A stretch of 11,850 bases of DNA, taken from a bacterium (GTDB lineage: Bacteria > Patescibacteriota > Minisyncoccia > UBA6257 > Colwellbacteraceae). The stretch covers positions 1 to 11,850 of the forward strand of contig JAJZPD010000020.1 in the NCBI GenBank assembly GCA_021811305.1. Reading direction: 5' to 3'. Under the pieces are notes generated by a model that saw only the letters and a list, made by a program, of their open reading frames with translations, made no database searches and had not been told where the DNA came from. Of this stretch, positions 5,768-11,639 are shown piece by piece. The position numbers were made by a program, and so were the translations under genes. How positions within the stretch are numbered: position 1 is the first letter of the stretch; every line of letters starts with the position of its first letter.

Positions 5768-7727
5768 CTTGCTCTGGTTTCTTCCAGCTGGCGAAGTCGC
5801 AGTCGGGCCAGCGGTTGCATCCGTAAAATATTCTGCCTTTCTTAGTCTTTTTGACCACGATCTGCCCTTGTCCGCACTTGGGGCAGGTGATGTTGGTTTC
5901 GTTTTTCGGATTTGGCAAGGACTTGGTGTTCTTGCACTCCGGAAATCCGGAGCAGGCCAAAAACTTTCCGAAGCGGCCGAATTTGATGACCATCGGCTTC
6001 CCGCATTTTTCGCACTTCTCCTCGGTTTCGATGACCTCGGGCTTCAATTCCTTAGCTTCGGCGTATTTTTGCTCGAGCTTCGGAGCGAAGTCGGCGTAAA
6101 AATCACCGATTATTTTCCGCCAGTCTGCCTTCCCTTCGGCGACCTCGTCCAGGCTTTCCTCCATCTTGGCGGTAAAGTTGGTGTCGACGATTTCCGGAAA
6201 GTTTTCCGACAAGGCCTTGTTTACCAGCTCGCCGATCTCGGTCGGCTCGAATCGGCGGTCTTTATTCTTGGCAACGTAATTCCTCTCCTGCAGCAAGGAA
6301 AGCGTTGGCGCGTAAGTCGAGGGGCGGCCGATGCCATACTCCTCCAGAGCCTTAATCAAGCTGGCGTCATTGTATCTCGCCGGCGGCTCGGTAAAATGCT
6401 GTTCCGGCTTGATCTCTTGGAGTTCTATCTCGTCTCCGGCGTTGAATTCCGGCAATTCGGTTTCTTCGAACTTCGTCGGCCAGATCTTCAGGAAGCCGTC
6501 GAACTTCATCGTCGTTCCGTTCGCTTTCAGCTCGTACTTCGGCTCACTTTTACCAGAGATGACGGCGCTTTTCGAATCGAAGACTGCCGGCGGAAGCTGG
6601 GAGGCGATAAACCTCCTCCAGATCAGGTCGTAAAGCTTTTTCTCGCGGGCATCGTCGGTCGGCGCCTCTTCCAGGCCGGGCGAAGTCGGGCGGATCGCTT
6701 CGTGCGCTTCCTGCGCCAAGCGCGACTTAGCCTTGAAGTAGCGCGGGGCGGAAGAGGCATATTCTTGCCCAAGCTTTTTTCCGATCCAATCCTTGGCTGC
6801 GGCGGTGGCCTCGGGCGAAAGATTAAGCGAGTCGGTACGCATATAAGTGATCAGCCCTTTTTCATACAGGCTCTGCGCCAAGCGCATCGTCTGTTTGGCG
6901 CTGTACCTTAGGCGGCGCGAAGCCTCTTGCTGCAGAGTGCTGGTAGTAAAAGGCGGCAGCGGGTTGCGCCGTACCTCTTTTTTCTCGATCGTCTCGGCGA
7001 TCAGCTCGGCTTTCTCCAAATCAGCGGCTATCTTTTTGGCTTCCTCCGCCTTTATGCCCGTTTTCGGCAAGGCCTTTCCATTTACTTTATATAAGGAAGC
7101 TGGGAACTTTTCTTTGCTGCGCCCTTTCGGGAAAAGAGTGGTGGTGACGGTCCAATATTCCTCTGGCTTGAAACGGCGTATCTCCTCTTCGCGATCGACG
7201 ACTAGTTTCAGCGCCGCCGATTGGACGCGTCCGGCCGAAAGATGGCCCATAATCTTCTTCCAAAGGAAGGGGGAGAGTTTATAACCGACAAGGCGGTCCA
7301 GGACGCGCCGCGCCTGCTGGGCGTCAACCAGGTTTTCGTTGATCTCCCTGGGATGTTTTAGGGCGGTTTCGATCGCCGGCTTGGTTATCTCGTGGAAAGC
7401 GATGCGTTCGACTTTACCTTCTTCTTTTTCGTCCAGTTTCAAAGCCCGGACCAGGTGCCAGGCGATGGCTTCTCCTTCGCGATCCTCATCAGAGGCGAGT
7501 ATCACCTTTTCCGCCTTGGCCGCTTCTTTCTTCAGCTCAGTCACCCTCTTCTGACTTTTGCGGGGAATGACGTACTTCGGTTCGAATTCGTTCTCGACGT
7601 CTATTCCCAGCGAGCTTTTCGGCAAGTCGCGGATGTGCCCGTAACTGGATTCGACCTTGTAGCCGTCCTTAAGGAACTGACCGATGGTCTTGGCCTTGGT
7701 TGGAGATTCGACGATTACTAATTTCAT
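5754..7727 (-). CDS. topA: DNA topoisomerase I (type IA)
   Basis: Relaxes negative supercoils by single-strand passage. At 657 residues it is near the usual bacterial size. The TOPRIM domain starts at once with VESPTKA (Glu7) and carries the acidic DEDREGE motif (80-86: Asp80, Asp82, Glu84). HLSAGRVQSAALKL lies at 162-175. The catalytic tyrosine is Tyr295 in GLITYMRTDS. IGRPSTYAPT and the DNA gate domains follow. Two C-terminal zinc ribbons remain: CEKC with a later CSGFPEC, and CPKCG with a later CNRWPDC. The ATG at 7727 starts 16 bases after the dprA stop, so dprA-topA is probably one operon, an order known in several bacteria. There is no Shine-Dalgarno sequence. The last residues (EAQK) come from repeat-like DNA. 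Confidence 0.97.
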   Translation of the reverse strand: MKLVIVESPTKAKTIGQFLKDGYKVESSYGHIRDLPKSSLGIDVENEFEPKYVIPRKSQKRVTELKKEAAKAEKVILASDEDREGEAIAWHLVRALKLDEKEEGKVERIAFHEITKPAIETALKHPREINENLVDAQQARRVLDRLVGYKLSPFLWKKIMGHLSAGRVQSAALKLVVDREEEIRRFKPEEYWTVTTTLFPKGRSKEKFPASLYKVNGKALPKTGIKAEEAKKIAADLEKAELIAETIEKKEVRRNPLPPFTTSTLQQEASRRLRYSAKQTMRLAQSLYEKGLITYMRTDSLNLSPEATAAAKDWIGKKLGQEYASSAPRYFKAKSRLAQEAHEAIRPTSPGLEEAPTDDAREKKLYDLIWRRFIASQLPPAVFDSKSAVISGKSEPKYELKANGTTMKFDGFLKIWPTKFEETELPEFNAGDEIELQEIKPEQHFTEPPARYNDASLIKALEEYGIGRPSTYAPTLSLLQERNYVAKNKDRRFEPTEIGELVNKALSENFPEIVDTNFTAKMEESLDEVAEGKADWRKIIGDFYADFAPKLEQKYAEAKELKPEVIETEEKCEKCGKPMVIKFGRFGKFLACSGFPECKNTKSLPNPKNETNITCPKCGQGQIVVKKTKKGRIFYGCNRWPDCDFASWKKPEQEAQK

Positions 7728-7743
7728 TTTTATGCGGTTTGTT

Positions 7744-8640
7744 TTAAATCGAGTAGCGCCCGCGCTCTTCTTTTATTATCCTCTTTATTGCAAGCGAAGC
7801 CAGGGCGCGGCCGACTAACTGCGGCTGAAGTTTAGTTTCTTCTATTATTTTGTCAATTGCGAGCGGCTGGCCGGCTTGCTGGAGCAGCGAATAAACAGCC
7901 TGTTCTTCGGCCGAGGAAAAACTGGCGGGCACCGCTTTGGCGGGTTCGCTTCTTTCCGTGTAGAGGCCTAGATCGTCCAGTATCTCCGCGGCTGAAGTCG
8001 CAAGCCTGGCGCCGTCGCGGATCAAGGCGTGAGAGCCGACGTAGTTGGACTGGCCGACGCCCCCGGGGAAGACAAAAACGTCTCGCCCCTGTTCGGCGGC
8101 CAGGCGGGCGGTTTGGATCGCGCCCGAGATCCTCGGAGCCTCGATAACAACGGTTGCGAATGACAAGCCGCTGATTATGCGGTTTCTGGCCAGGAAGTTC
8201 TGCTTGAAGGGCGGCGTTTCGGGCGGATATTCGGAGATAAGCGCGCCGCCGCTTTGAAGTATCTCCTCGGCCAGCCTCTCGTTTTGCGGCGGGTAGATCT
8301 TATCCAATCCTCCGGCCAGGACGGCGATAGTTCTTCCCATGGCCTTCAAAGCCCCGCGATGGGAAGCGGCGTCTATCCCTAAGGCTAAGCCGCTCACGAT
8401 AGCCAATCCGCGGCGCGCCAAGGTTTCGGCGGTAGCGGAGGCCAGGCTTTCTCCATGAGAGGTCGCTTTGCGCGTGCCGACAATCGCGGCGGCCGGCCGG
8501 CTTAATTCCAAAGGAACTCCCTTTTTGATTTTCACGAACAAGCTTTCCGGAGAATCAGGAATCTCCGCGAGAAGCTTCGGGTATTCGGGAGAGCTCCGTT
8601 TTATCTCAACGTCGATGATTTCCACTGGTGTTTTTTCCAC
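7744..8640 (-). CDS. dprA: DNA-processing protein DprA (Smf family)
   Basis: Binds incoming single-stranded DNA and loads RecA during natural transformation; it may also act in general recombination. The 298 residues contain the full Rossmann-like core: VGTRKAT (54-60), SGLALGIDAASHRGAL (83-98), AGGLDKIYPPQN (109-120), RNRIISGLS (152-160), and ISGAIQTAR (171-179) in place of the usual GSLxTA segment. Residues about 243-298 form a DML1-like winged helix. The N-terminal SAM domain of longer homologues is missing or reduced. The start is GTG at 8640, giving MEKTPVEI; no upstream in-frame ATG fits in the 28-bp gap to the divergent gene. A TATAAT box at 8657-8652 would give a leader of only a few bases. 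topA follows after 16 bases. Confidence 0.95.
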   Translation of the reverse strand: MEKTPVEIIDVEIKRSSPEYPKLLAEIPDSPESLFVKIKKGVPLELSRPAAAIVGTRKATSHGESLASATAETLARRGLAIVSGLALGIDAASHRGALKAMGRTIAVLAGGLDKIYPPQNERLAEEILQSGGALISEYPPETPPFKQNFLARNRIISGLSFATVVIEAPRISGAIQTARLAAEQGRDVFVFPGGVGQSNYVGSHALIRDGARLATSAAEILDDLGLYTERSEPAKAVPASFSSAEEQAVYSLLQQAGQPLAIDKIIEETKLQPQLVGRALASLAIKRIIKEERGRYSI

Positions 8641-8650
8641 AGCTGTCTGT

Positions 8651-8659
8651 TATTATATA
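8651..8659. promoter_or_regulatory. Overlapping divergent -10 region for dprA and the PilO-like gene
   Basis: TATTATATA supplies TATTAT (8651-8656) or TATATA (8654-8659) on the plus strand and a perfect TATAAT (8657-8652) on the minus strand. The start codons lie 12 bases to the right (8669) and 11 bases to the left (8640). The whole intergenic gap is 28 bp, so both promoters must use this one AT-rich box. The -35 elements would lie inside the opposite gene and are weak. Confidence 0.55.
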
Positions 8660-8668
8660 ACAAAGAGG

Positions 8669-9214
8669 ATGTCGAAGGAGTTTAAGAGAAAGATTACGAC
8701 GCAAGCTGCGCTGGCCGGCATTATCATTATCGCCGCGGTCGCCGTTTTGATTTACTTGGGGAGAAACATCCAGATCGTCTCGACCAAGATTTATGGCCTG
8801 CGCAACCGGGCTTCGATTTACGCCGCCGACATCGTCCAGATTTCCAATTTGCGCGAGCAGGCCAAGCTGGCCGCGCCGTACTTAACCAAGCTAGCCGTTG
8901 CCCTGCCTTCCAAGAGCAATGTTATCGTTTTGTCGAATACGGTTAATACGATTGCTTTGAAGGATGGAGTGAACGTCGGTTTCCGTTTCGGCGCCGAAGG
9001 GCAACGCAATTCCGTCGGCCTGAACTACGTCGAGTTTGAAATGAGCGTGCAAGGCCCGTACAATAATATAGTTCAATTTATCTCCGATTTAGAGGGCAGC
9101 GGCAATTACCTGGTCATCGATAACATCAGCCTGCTTGCCGGCAGCAACGGAATGGACGGAGTAATCAACGGTCGAGTATATTTCTACGACAATGGAACGG
9201 GGCAAGGTCAGTAA
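8669..9214 (+). CDS. PilO-like type IV pilus inner-membrane component
   Basis: PilO partners PilN and links the type IV pilus motor to the outer parts of the machine. The 181-residue protein has a basic start (MSKEFKRK), one membrane helix at about 13-33, a helical region probably coiled coil at about 34-75, and a ferredoxin-like C-terminal domain with FEMSVQGPYNNIVQFISDLE and a later YLVIDNISL. That order and the GPY...FISDLE segment are typical of PilO. The start was set at ATG 8669; an in-frame opening back to 8468 lies inside dprA. AGAGG touches the ATG with no spacing, so it is a poor ribosome site. It is an orphan: no pilM or pilN is next to it, only a small membrane protein. Alternative: another PilO/GspM-like fold protein. 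Confidence 0.75.
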   Translation: MSKEFKRKITTQAALAGIIIIAAVAVLIYLGRNIQIVSTKIYGLRNRASIYAADIVQISNLREQAKLAAPYLTKLAVALPSKSNVIVLSNTVNTIALKDGVNVGFRFGAEGQRNSVGLNYVEFEMSVQGPYNNIVQFISDLEGSGNYLVIDNISLLAGSNGMDGVINGRVYFYDNGTGQGQ

Positions 9215-9389
9215 AGTGGAAAATGCGCTTTTGATAGCCGCGGTAGGGATTGCGGCGGTTTCGCTGGTCTTCGTTATTTACACCATTCAATTTTTAAGCC
9301 ATAATCTCCTGGATGCGCTGGCCCCTAGCGGGCAAGGCGCTCCGGCTGCAAGCTTTAATATTGCCGGCGCGCAAGCTTTAGGCTTGTAG
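9192..9389 (+). CDS. Small single-helix membrane protein, probable pilus-cluster partner
   Basis: 65 residues, not assigned to a named family. A short basic start (MERGKVSK) leads to one strong membrane helix at about 12-36 (ALLIAAVGIAAVSLVFVIYT), then a short exported tail ending ASFNIAGAQALGL. The ATG lies inside the end of the PilO-like gene, overlapping by 23 bases. An alternative GTG at 9216, one base after that stop and eight bases after AAGG, would give 57 residues. Overlap and shared strand indicate cotranscription and translational coupling with the PilO-like gene, so a role beside it in the membrane is likely. tRNA-Ile begins 20 bases after the stop. Confidence 0.65.
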   Translation: MERGKVSKVENALLIAAVGIAAVSLVFVIYTIQFLSHNLLDALAPSGQGAPAASFNIAGAQALGL

Positions 9390-9409
9390 GTTTAAAGCCA
9401 ACGATCATT

Positions 9410-9481
9410 GGGCACATAGTTCAGTGGTAGAACGCTGTCCTGATAAGACAGAGGTCGAAGGTCCGATTCCTTCTGTGCCCA
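9410..9481 (+). tRNA. tRNA-Ile (anticodon GAT)
   Basis: Acceptor GGGCACA pairs with TGTGCCC, followed by discriminator A. The D-arm is GTTC/GAAC. The anticodon stem CTGTC/GACAG holds loop CTGATAA, giving anticodon GAT for AUC codons. The DNA continues CA rather than CCA, so CCA must be added by an enzyme. It begins 20 bases after the small membrane protein gene and may be read through from it. Confidence 0.95.
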
Positions 9482-9485
9482 CAAG

Positions 9486-9525
9486 GCTAGCGATAGTGTT
9501 TGTTCTCTAGTCTCTAGTCGCTAGC
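9486..9525. repeat. Inverted repeat between tRNA-Ile and tRNA-Val
   Basis: GCTAGCGA (9486-9493) and TCGCTAGC (9518-9525) are perfect complements around a 24-base loop that contains TCTCTAGTCTCTAG. The loop resembles the CTAGTC-rich repeat family. It could act as a processing or pausing hairpin between the tRNAs. Confidence 0.5.
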
Positions 9526-9529
9526 ATCA

Positions 9530-9601
9530 GCGCCCATAGCTCAGTGGTAGAGCGCTTGCATGACACGCAAGAGGTCTGAAGTTCGATCCTTCATGGGCGC
9601 A
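9530..9601 (+). tRNA. tRNA-Val (anticodon GAC)
   Basis: Acceptor GCGCCCA pairs with TGGGCGC, then discriminator A. The D-arm is GCTC/GAGC. The anticodon stem CTTGC/GCAAG holds loop ATGACAC, giving GAC for GUC codons. CCA is not encoded. It lies 48 bases after tRNA-Ile, so the two are probably one transcript. Confidence 0.95.
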
Positions 9602-9603
9602 CA

Positions 9604-9776
9604 TAAAAAAACTTAAAGGTAAAAGCGCAAAGGTTAAAGTAGGGATTAGGGACTGGGGATTAGGGTTTAGTCCGCCATCCATCATCCACAGTCCCTAACC
9701 CCTAACCCCTAGTCCCTAGTAAGTGTTTTTCACTTTTCGCTTTTAGCTTTTCACTTTTAGCTTTGCGCTTAACTTA
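9604..9776. repeat. Palindromic CTAGGG/TTAGGG element, copy B
   Basis: Outer arms carry AAAAGCGCAAAGG on the left and TTTAGCTTTGCGCTTAAC on the right. Inside are GGGATTAGGGACTGGGGATTAGGG, the core GCCATCCATCATCC, and CCCTAACCCCTAACCCCTAG. The reverse complement of 9621-9720 matches copy A at 5649-5755 nearly exactly. The right flank adds extra CTTTTAGCTTTTCACTTTTAG units absent from copy A. It occupies the whole space between tRNA-Val and the DUF488 promoter and may act as the tRNA operon terminator. Confidence 0.85.
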
Positions 9777-9800
9777 CTATTTCCATTTTCTTCTCTGCTA

Positions 9801-9806
9801 TATAAT
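9801..9806 (+). promoter_or_regulatory. -10 box of the DUF488-rluD operon, leaderless
   Basis: A perfect TATAAT ends six bases before the ATG at 9813, so the transcript would begin at or next to the start codon. The -35 is weak (TATTTC 17 bases upstream). Confidence 0.6.
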
Positions 9807-9812
9807 TGCTTT

Positions 9813-10154
9813 ATGCTCAAGGTGAAGCGGGTTTACGAGAAGCCCGAGAGGTCCGACGGCAAGAGGATCTTGGTTGATCGCTTATGGCCGCGCGGCATCT
9901 CAAAAGAAAAAGCCAAACTGCATCTCTGGCTGAAGGAGATCGCGCCGAGCCCGGAGTTGCGCGAATGGTTCGGACACGATCCCAAAAAGTGGCTGGAGTT
10001 CAAAAAGCGGTACCGCGCCGAGCTCAGAGGAAAGAAAGAGCTGTTAGCGGAGATAAGGAAACTGGCGGAGAAAGAAACAGTCACGCTTGTTTACGGATCG
10101 AAAGAGGAGCGGTATAACGACGCCGTCGCTTTGAAATCATTTTTAAAACTTTGA
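9813..10154 (+). CDS. DUF488 (YeaO-like) family protein
   Basis: A 113-residue single-domain protein of the DUF488 family, whose biochemical function is not established. Conserved features are RILVDRLWPRGISKEKA (18-34), EWFGHDPKKWLEFKKRY (about 51-67), and a C-terminal TLVYGSKEERYNDAVALKSFL that matches the family's TLLY...N.A..L ending. No membrane helix is present, so it is cytosolic. It is the first gene of a two-gene unit: its TGA stop overlaps the TTG start of the pseudouridine synthase in a TTGA arrangement. A TATAAT lies directly before its ATG. The TGA stop is useful evidence that TGA is not reassigned in this genome. Confidence 0.9.
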   Translation: MLKVKRVYEKPERSDGKRILVDRLWPRGISKEKAKLHLWLKEIAPSPELREWFGHDPKKWLEFKKRYRAELRGKKELLAEIRKLAEKETVTLVYGSKEERYNDAVALKSFLKL

Positions 10155-10900
10155 ATTCTGAAGAGGAAAAATTAGTTCCGGAGGTTGTTTACGAAACTGC
10201 CAGATTTGCTGCGATCAGCAAGCCGGCCGGACTGCTGGTCCACGAGACGGCGGTTTCCAAGAAAAACCTGGAGAGGGCGGAGACTTTGGCCGACTGGGTG
10301 GCAGAGCGTTATCCGGAAACAAAATCAGTCGGCGACGATCCCGCTTCGCGGCCGGGAATAGTCCATCGCTTGGATAAGGACACTTCGGGAATAATGCTTA
10401 TCGCGCGCGACCAGAGGTACTTCGAGTATTTAAAGAACCTTTTCCAGACGCATCAAGTTAAAAAAACCTATCTCGCCCTAGTCAGGGGGCGAGTCAAGGA
10501 GAAGGAAGGCAGGATAGAGAAGCCGATCGGGTTGAAGCCGAACACGGTTAAGCGAGTGGTTGGTGGCAGAAAGATGAAGGATGTTAAGGAGGCAATAACC
10601 GAGTACCGGACGGCGGGATACTTCGAGGCGGACGGTAAAGAATACACGCTCTTGGAAGTTTCTCCTCTGACCGGACGGACACACCAGATACGCGTCCACC
10701 TAGCCTCAATCGGGCATCCAGTGGCGGGGGACAGGCTTTACGGAGGCGGTGGCGACCTGGGGCTGAGTCGCCAGTTCCTGCACGCCGAATCCATAGAGTT
10801 TCCCGAATCTCCTGGAAGGAGGCTTAAGCTCTCCGCCGACTTGCCGGATGAGCTGCAAAAAACCCTCGGAAAATTGACAAAAATCGGGTCTTTCCGCTAG
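10151..10900 (+). CDS. RluA/RluD-family RNA pseudouridine synthase
   Basis: Converts specific uridines in RNA, most likely 23S rRNA, to pseudouridine. The 249-residue protein has the catalytic motif RPGIVHRLDKDTSGIML with Asp75, the KKTYLALVRG strand, and LTGRTHQIRVHLASIGHPV followed by GDRLYGG, all diagnostic of the RluA superfamily. It lacks the N-terminal S4 domain found in RluD, so it is a minimal catalytic-domain form; which rRNA site it modifies cannot be read from sequence. The best start is TTG at 10151, sharing TTGA with the DUF488 stop, which implies translational coupling; the first ATG is far downstream inside the catalytic domain. Its last codons overlap the rplS promoter -10 box. 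Confidence 0.92.
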   Translation: MNSEEEKLVPEVVYETARFAAISKPAGLLVHETAVSKKNLERAETLADWVAERYPETKSVGDDPASRPGIVHRLDKDTSGIMLIARDQRYFEYLKNLFQTHQVKKTYLALVRGRVKEKEGRIEKPIGLKPNTVKRVVGGRKMKDVKEAITEYRTAGYFEADGKEYTLLEVSPLTGRTHQIRVHLASIGHPVAGDRLYGGGGDLGLSRQFLHAESIEFPESPGRRLKLSADLPDELQKTLGKLTKIGSFR

Positions 10901-10903
10901 TAT
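10874..10903 (+). promoter_or_regulatory. Strong rplS promoter, inside the end of the pseudouridine synthase gene
   Basis: A consensus TTGACA (10874-10879) and TAGTAT (10898-10903) with an 18-base spacer. The -10 begins with the TAG stop of the upstream gene. The rplS ATG lies nine bases after the -10, so the leader is about three bases or none. Confidence 0.7.
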
Positions 10904-10912
10904 TAACTCGTC

Positions 10913-11242
10913 ATGATCAGCCGAGAAGTATTAAGCAAGATTAAGCCAGGAGCCGACGTCCGGGTCCGCGAGGTTATAAAGGAAAAGGATCGCGAAAGGA
11001 CCAGCGTCTTTCGCGGACGCGTCTTGGCTCGCAAGCACGGCAGCGAGGCCGGCGCCACTTTCACCGTCCGCGCCACCGTGGCCGGCGTCGGGGTGGAAAA
11101 GGTTTACCCGATCAACTCTCCGCTTATCGATAAGATCGAGGTCGTCTCCAGCCCGAAGAAGGTCCACCGCTCCAAGCTGTACTACCTGCGCACTCTCTCG
11201 CCGAAGAAAGCGAAGAAGAAGCTCGACGCCATCACTAAGTAA
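10913..11242 (+). CDS. rplS: 50S ribosomal protein L19
   Basis: 109 residues, close to the bacterial norm of about 115. It sits at the interface of the ribosomal subunits. The sequence follows L19 throughout: KIKPGADVRVREVIKEKDRE, then SVFRGRVLARKHGSEAGATF, then VGVEKVYPINSPLIDKIEVV, then KVHRSKLYYLRTLSPKKAKK. The start at 10913 gives the normal N-terminus. The leader is nearly absent and there is no Shine-Dalgarno sequence, which is notable for a highly expressed gene. The usual trmD-rpsP neighbours are absent: it is preceded by a pseudouridine synthase and followed by a large inverted repeat and tRNA-Leu. The TAA stop is part of the left arm of that repeat. Confidence 0.97.
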   Translation: MISREVLSKIKPGADVRVREVIKEKDRERTSVFRGRVLARKHGSEAGATFTVRATVAGVGVEKVYPINSPLIDKIEVVSSPKKVHRSKLYYLRTLSPKKAKKKLDAITK

Positions 11243-11348
11243 AAATTCTAAATCCTAAATCACAAATCCGAAACACGTCCGTGTTTGTAATTTGAAATTT
11301 GTAATTTCGAATTTGTTTCGTATTTAGCATTTCGGATTTAGGATTTTT
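11241..11348. repeat. AT-rich inverted repeat after rplS, possible terminator
   Basis: The 36-base left arm (11241-11276, containing TCTAAATCCTAAATCACAAA) pairs imperfectly with the right arm (11313-11348, containing GCATTTCGGATTTAGGATT). The loop region holds a tight 7-bp hairpin, AAACACG (11271-11277) with CGTGTTT (11280-11286), followed by GTAATTTG. The sequence family (CTAAATCC/GGATTTAG) differs from the CTAGGG elements. It may end rplS transcription. A TTTTTCGCTTTGCGCTT scrap of the other repeat family follows at 11344-11360. Confidence 0.7.
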
Positions 11349-11365
11349 CGCTTTGCGCTTCCCGG

Positions 11366-11394
11366 TTGACCTCTCCCCTCGGGAGCGTTATTTT
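11366..11394 (+). promoter_or_regulatory. Promoter of tRNA-Leu(GAG)
   Basis: TTGACC (11366-11371) and TATTTT (11389-11394) have a 17-base spacer. The start is expected near 11401, seven bases before the mature tRNA. The spacer contains a small inverted repeat, CTCCC-CTC-GGGAG. Confidence 0.7.
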
Positions 11395-11407
11395 AATATG
11401 AGTTTGC

Positions 11408-11491
11408 GCGCGGGTGGCGAAACTGGCAGACGCGCTACCTTGAGGTGGTAGTGCCCGCAAGGGCTTGGAGGTTCGAGTCCTCTCCCGCGCA
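11408..11491 (+). tRNA. tRNA-Leu (anticodon GAG)
   Basis: Acceptor GCGCGGG pairs with CCCGCGC, then discriminator A; the DNA continues CCC, so CCA is not encoded. The anticodon stem CTACC/GGTAG holds loop TTGAGGT with anticodon GAG for CUC codons. A long variable arm (TGCCCGCAAGGGCT) marks class II, and the T-loop is TTCGAGT. It has its own promoter and terminator. Confidence 0.95.
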
Positions 11492-11494
11492 CCC

Positions 11495-11540
11495 AGAACA
11501 GAAAAGACGCGCCAAATCGGTGCGTCTTTTCTGTTCTTTG
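11495..11540 (+). terminator. Strong intrinsic terminator after tRNA-Leu(GAG)
   Basis: A perfect 16-bp stem, AGAACAGAAAAGACGC (11495-11510) with GCGTCTTTTCTGTTCT (11522-11537), encloses an 11-base loop and starts four bases after the tRNA. The T-run lies within the descending arm. Confidence 0.85.
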
Positions 11541-11639
11541 AGATGAGGACTCGAACTAGGAAGGGGGGTTAAGGCATTAGCTTTAACGGGTATTGCGAAG
11601 TCGTGTAACAATGAGCAGGATACCCAGGAAACCAATCAA
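11541..11639. other. Unexplained noncoding stretch between two terminators
   Basis: About 100 bases with no convincing gene. It contains GAGGACTCGAAC (11544-11555), an inverted copy of the tRNA-Leu T-arm sequence, and GGGTAT (11588-11593) facing ATACCC (11620-11625). On the minus strand a TTG-started frame of 18 codons (11639-11583) encodes a short hydrophobic peptide, but nothing else supports it. Confidence 0.4.

Noticed and set aside
5760..6911. Long plus-strand open frame opposite topA (383 codons)
   Set aside because: It is a shadow of a GC-rich coding region; the minus strand encodes TopA with every catalytic motif intact.
8468..8668. Upstream extension of the PilO-like gene
   Set aside because: It would overlap dprA by over 170 bases antisense; the ATG at 8669 after a -10 box gives the normal PilO N-terminus.
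11271..11286. Palindrome AAACACGTCCGTGTTT as a possible parS site
   Set aside because: It differs from the TGTTTCACGTGAAACA consensus in the key core and lies in the loop of an inverted repeat after rplS, so a hairpin is the simpler reading.
11435..11635. Minus-strand open frame of 66 codons
   Set aside because: Half of it is the reverse of the tRNA-Leu(GAG) gene and its terminator; it crosses a 16-bp hairpin and has no start signal.
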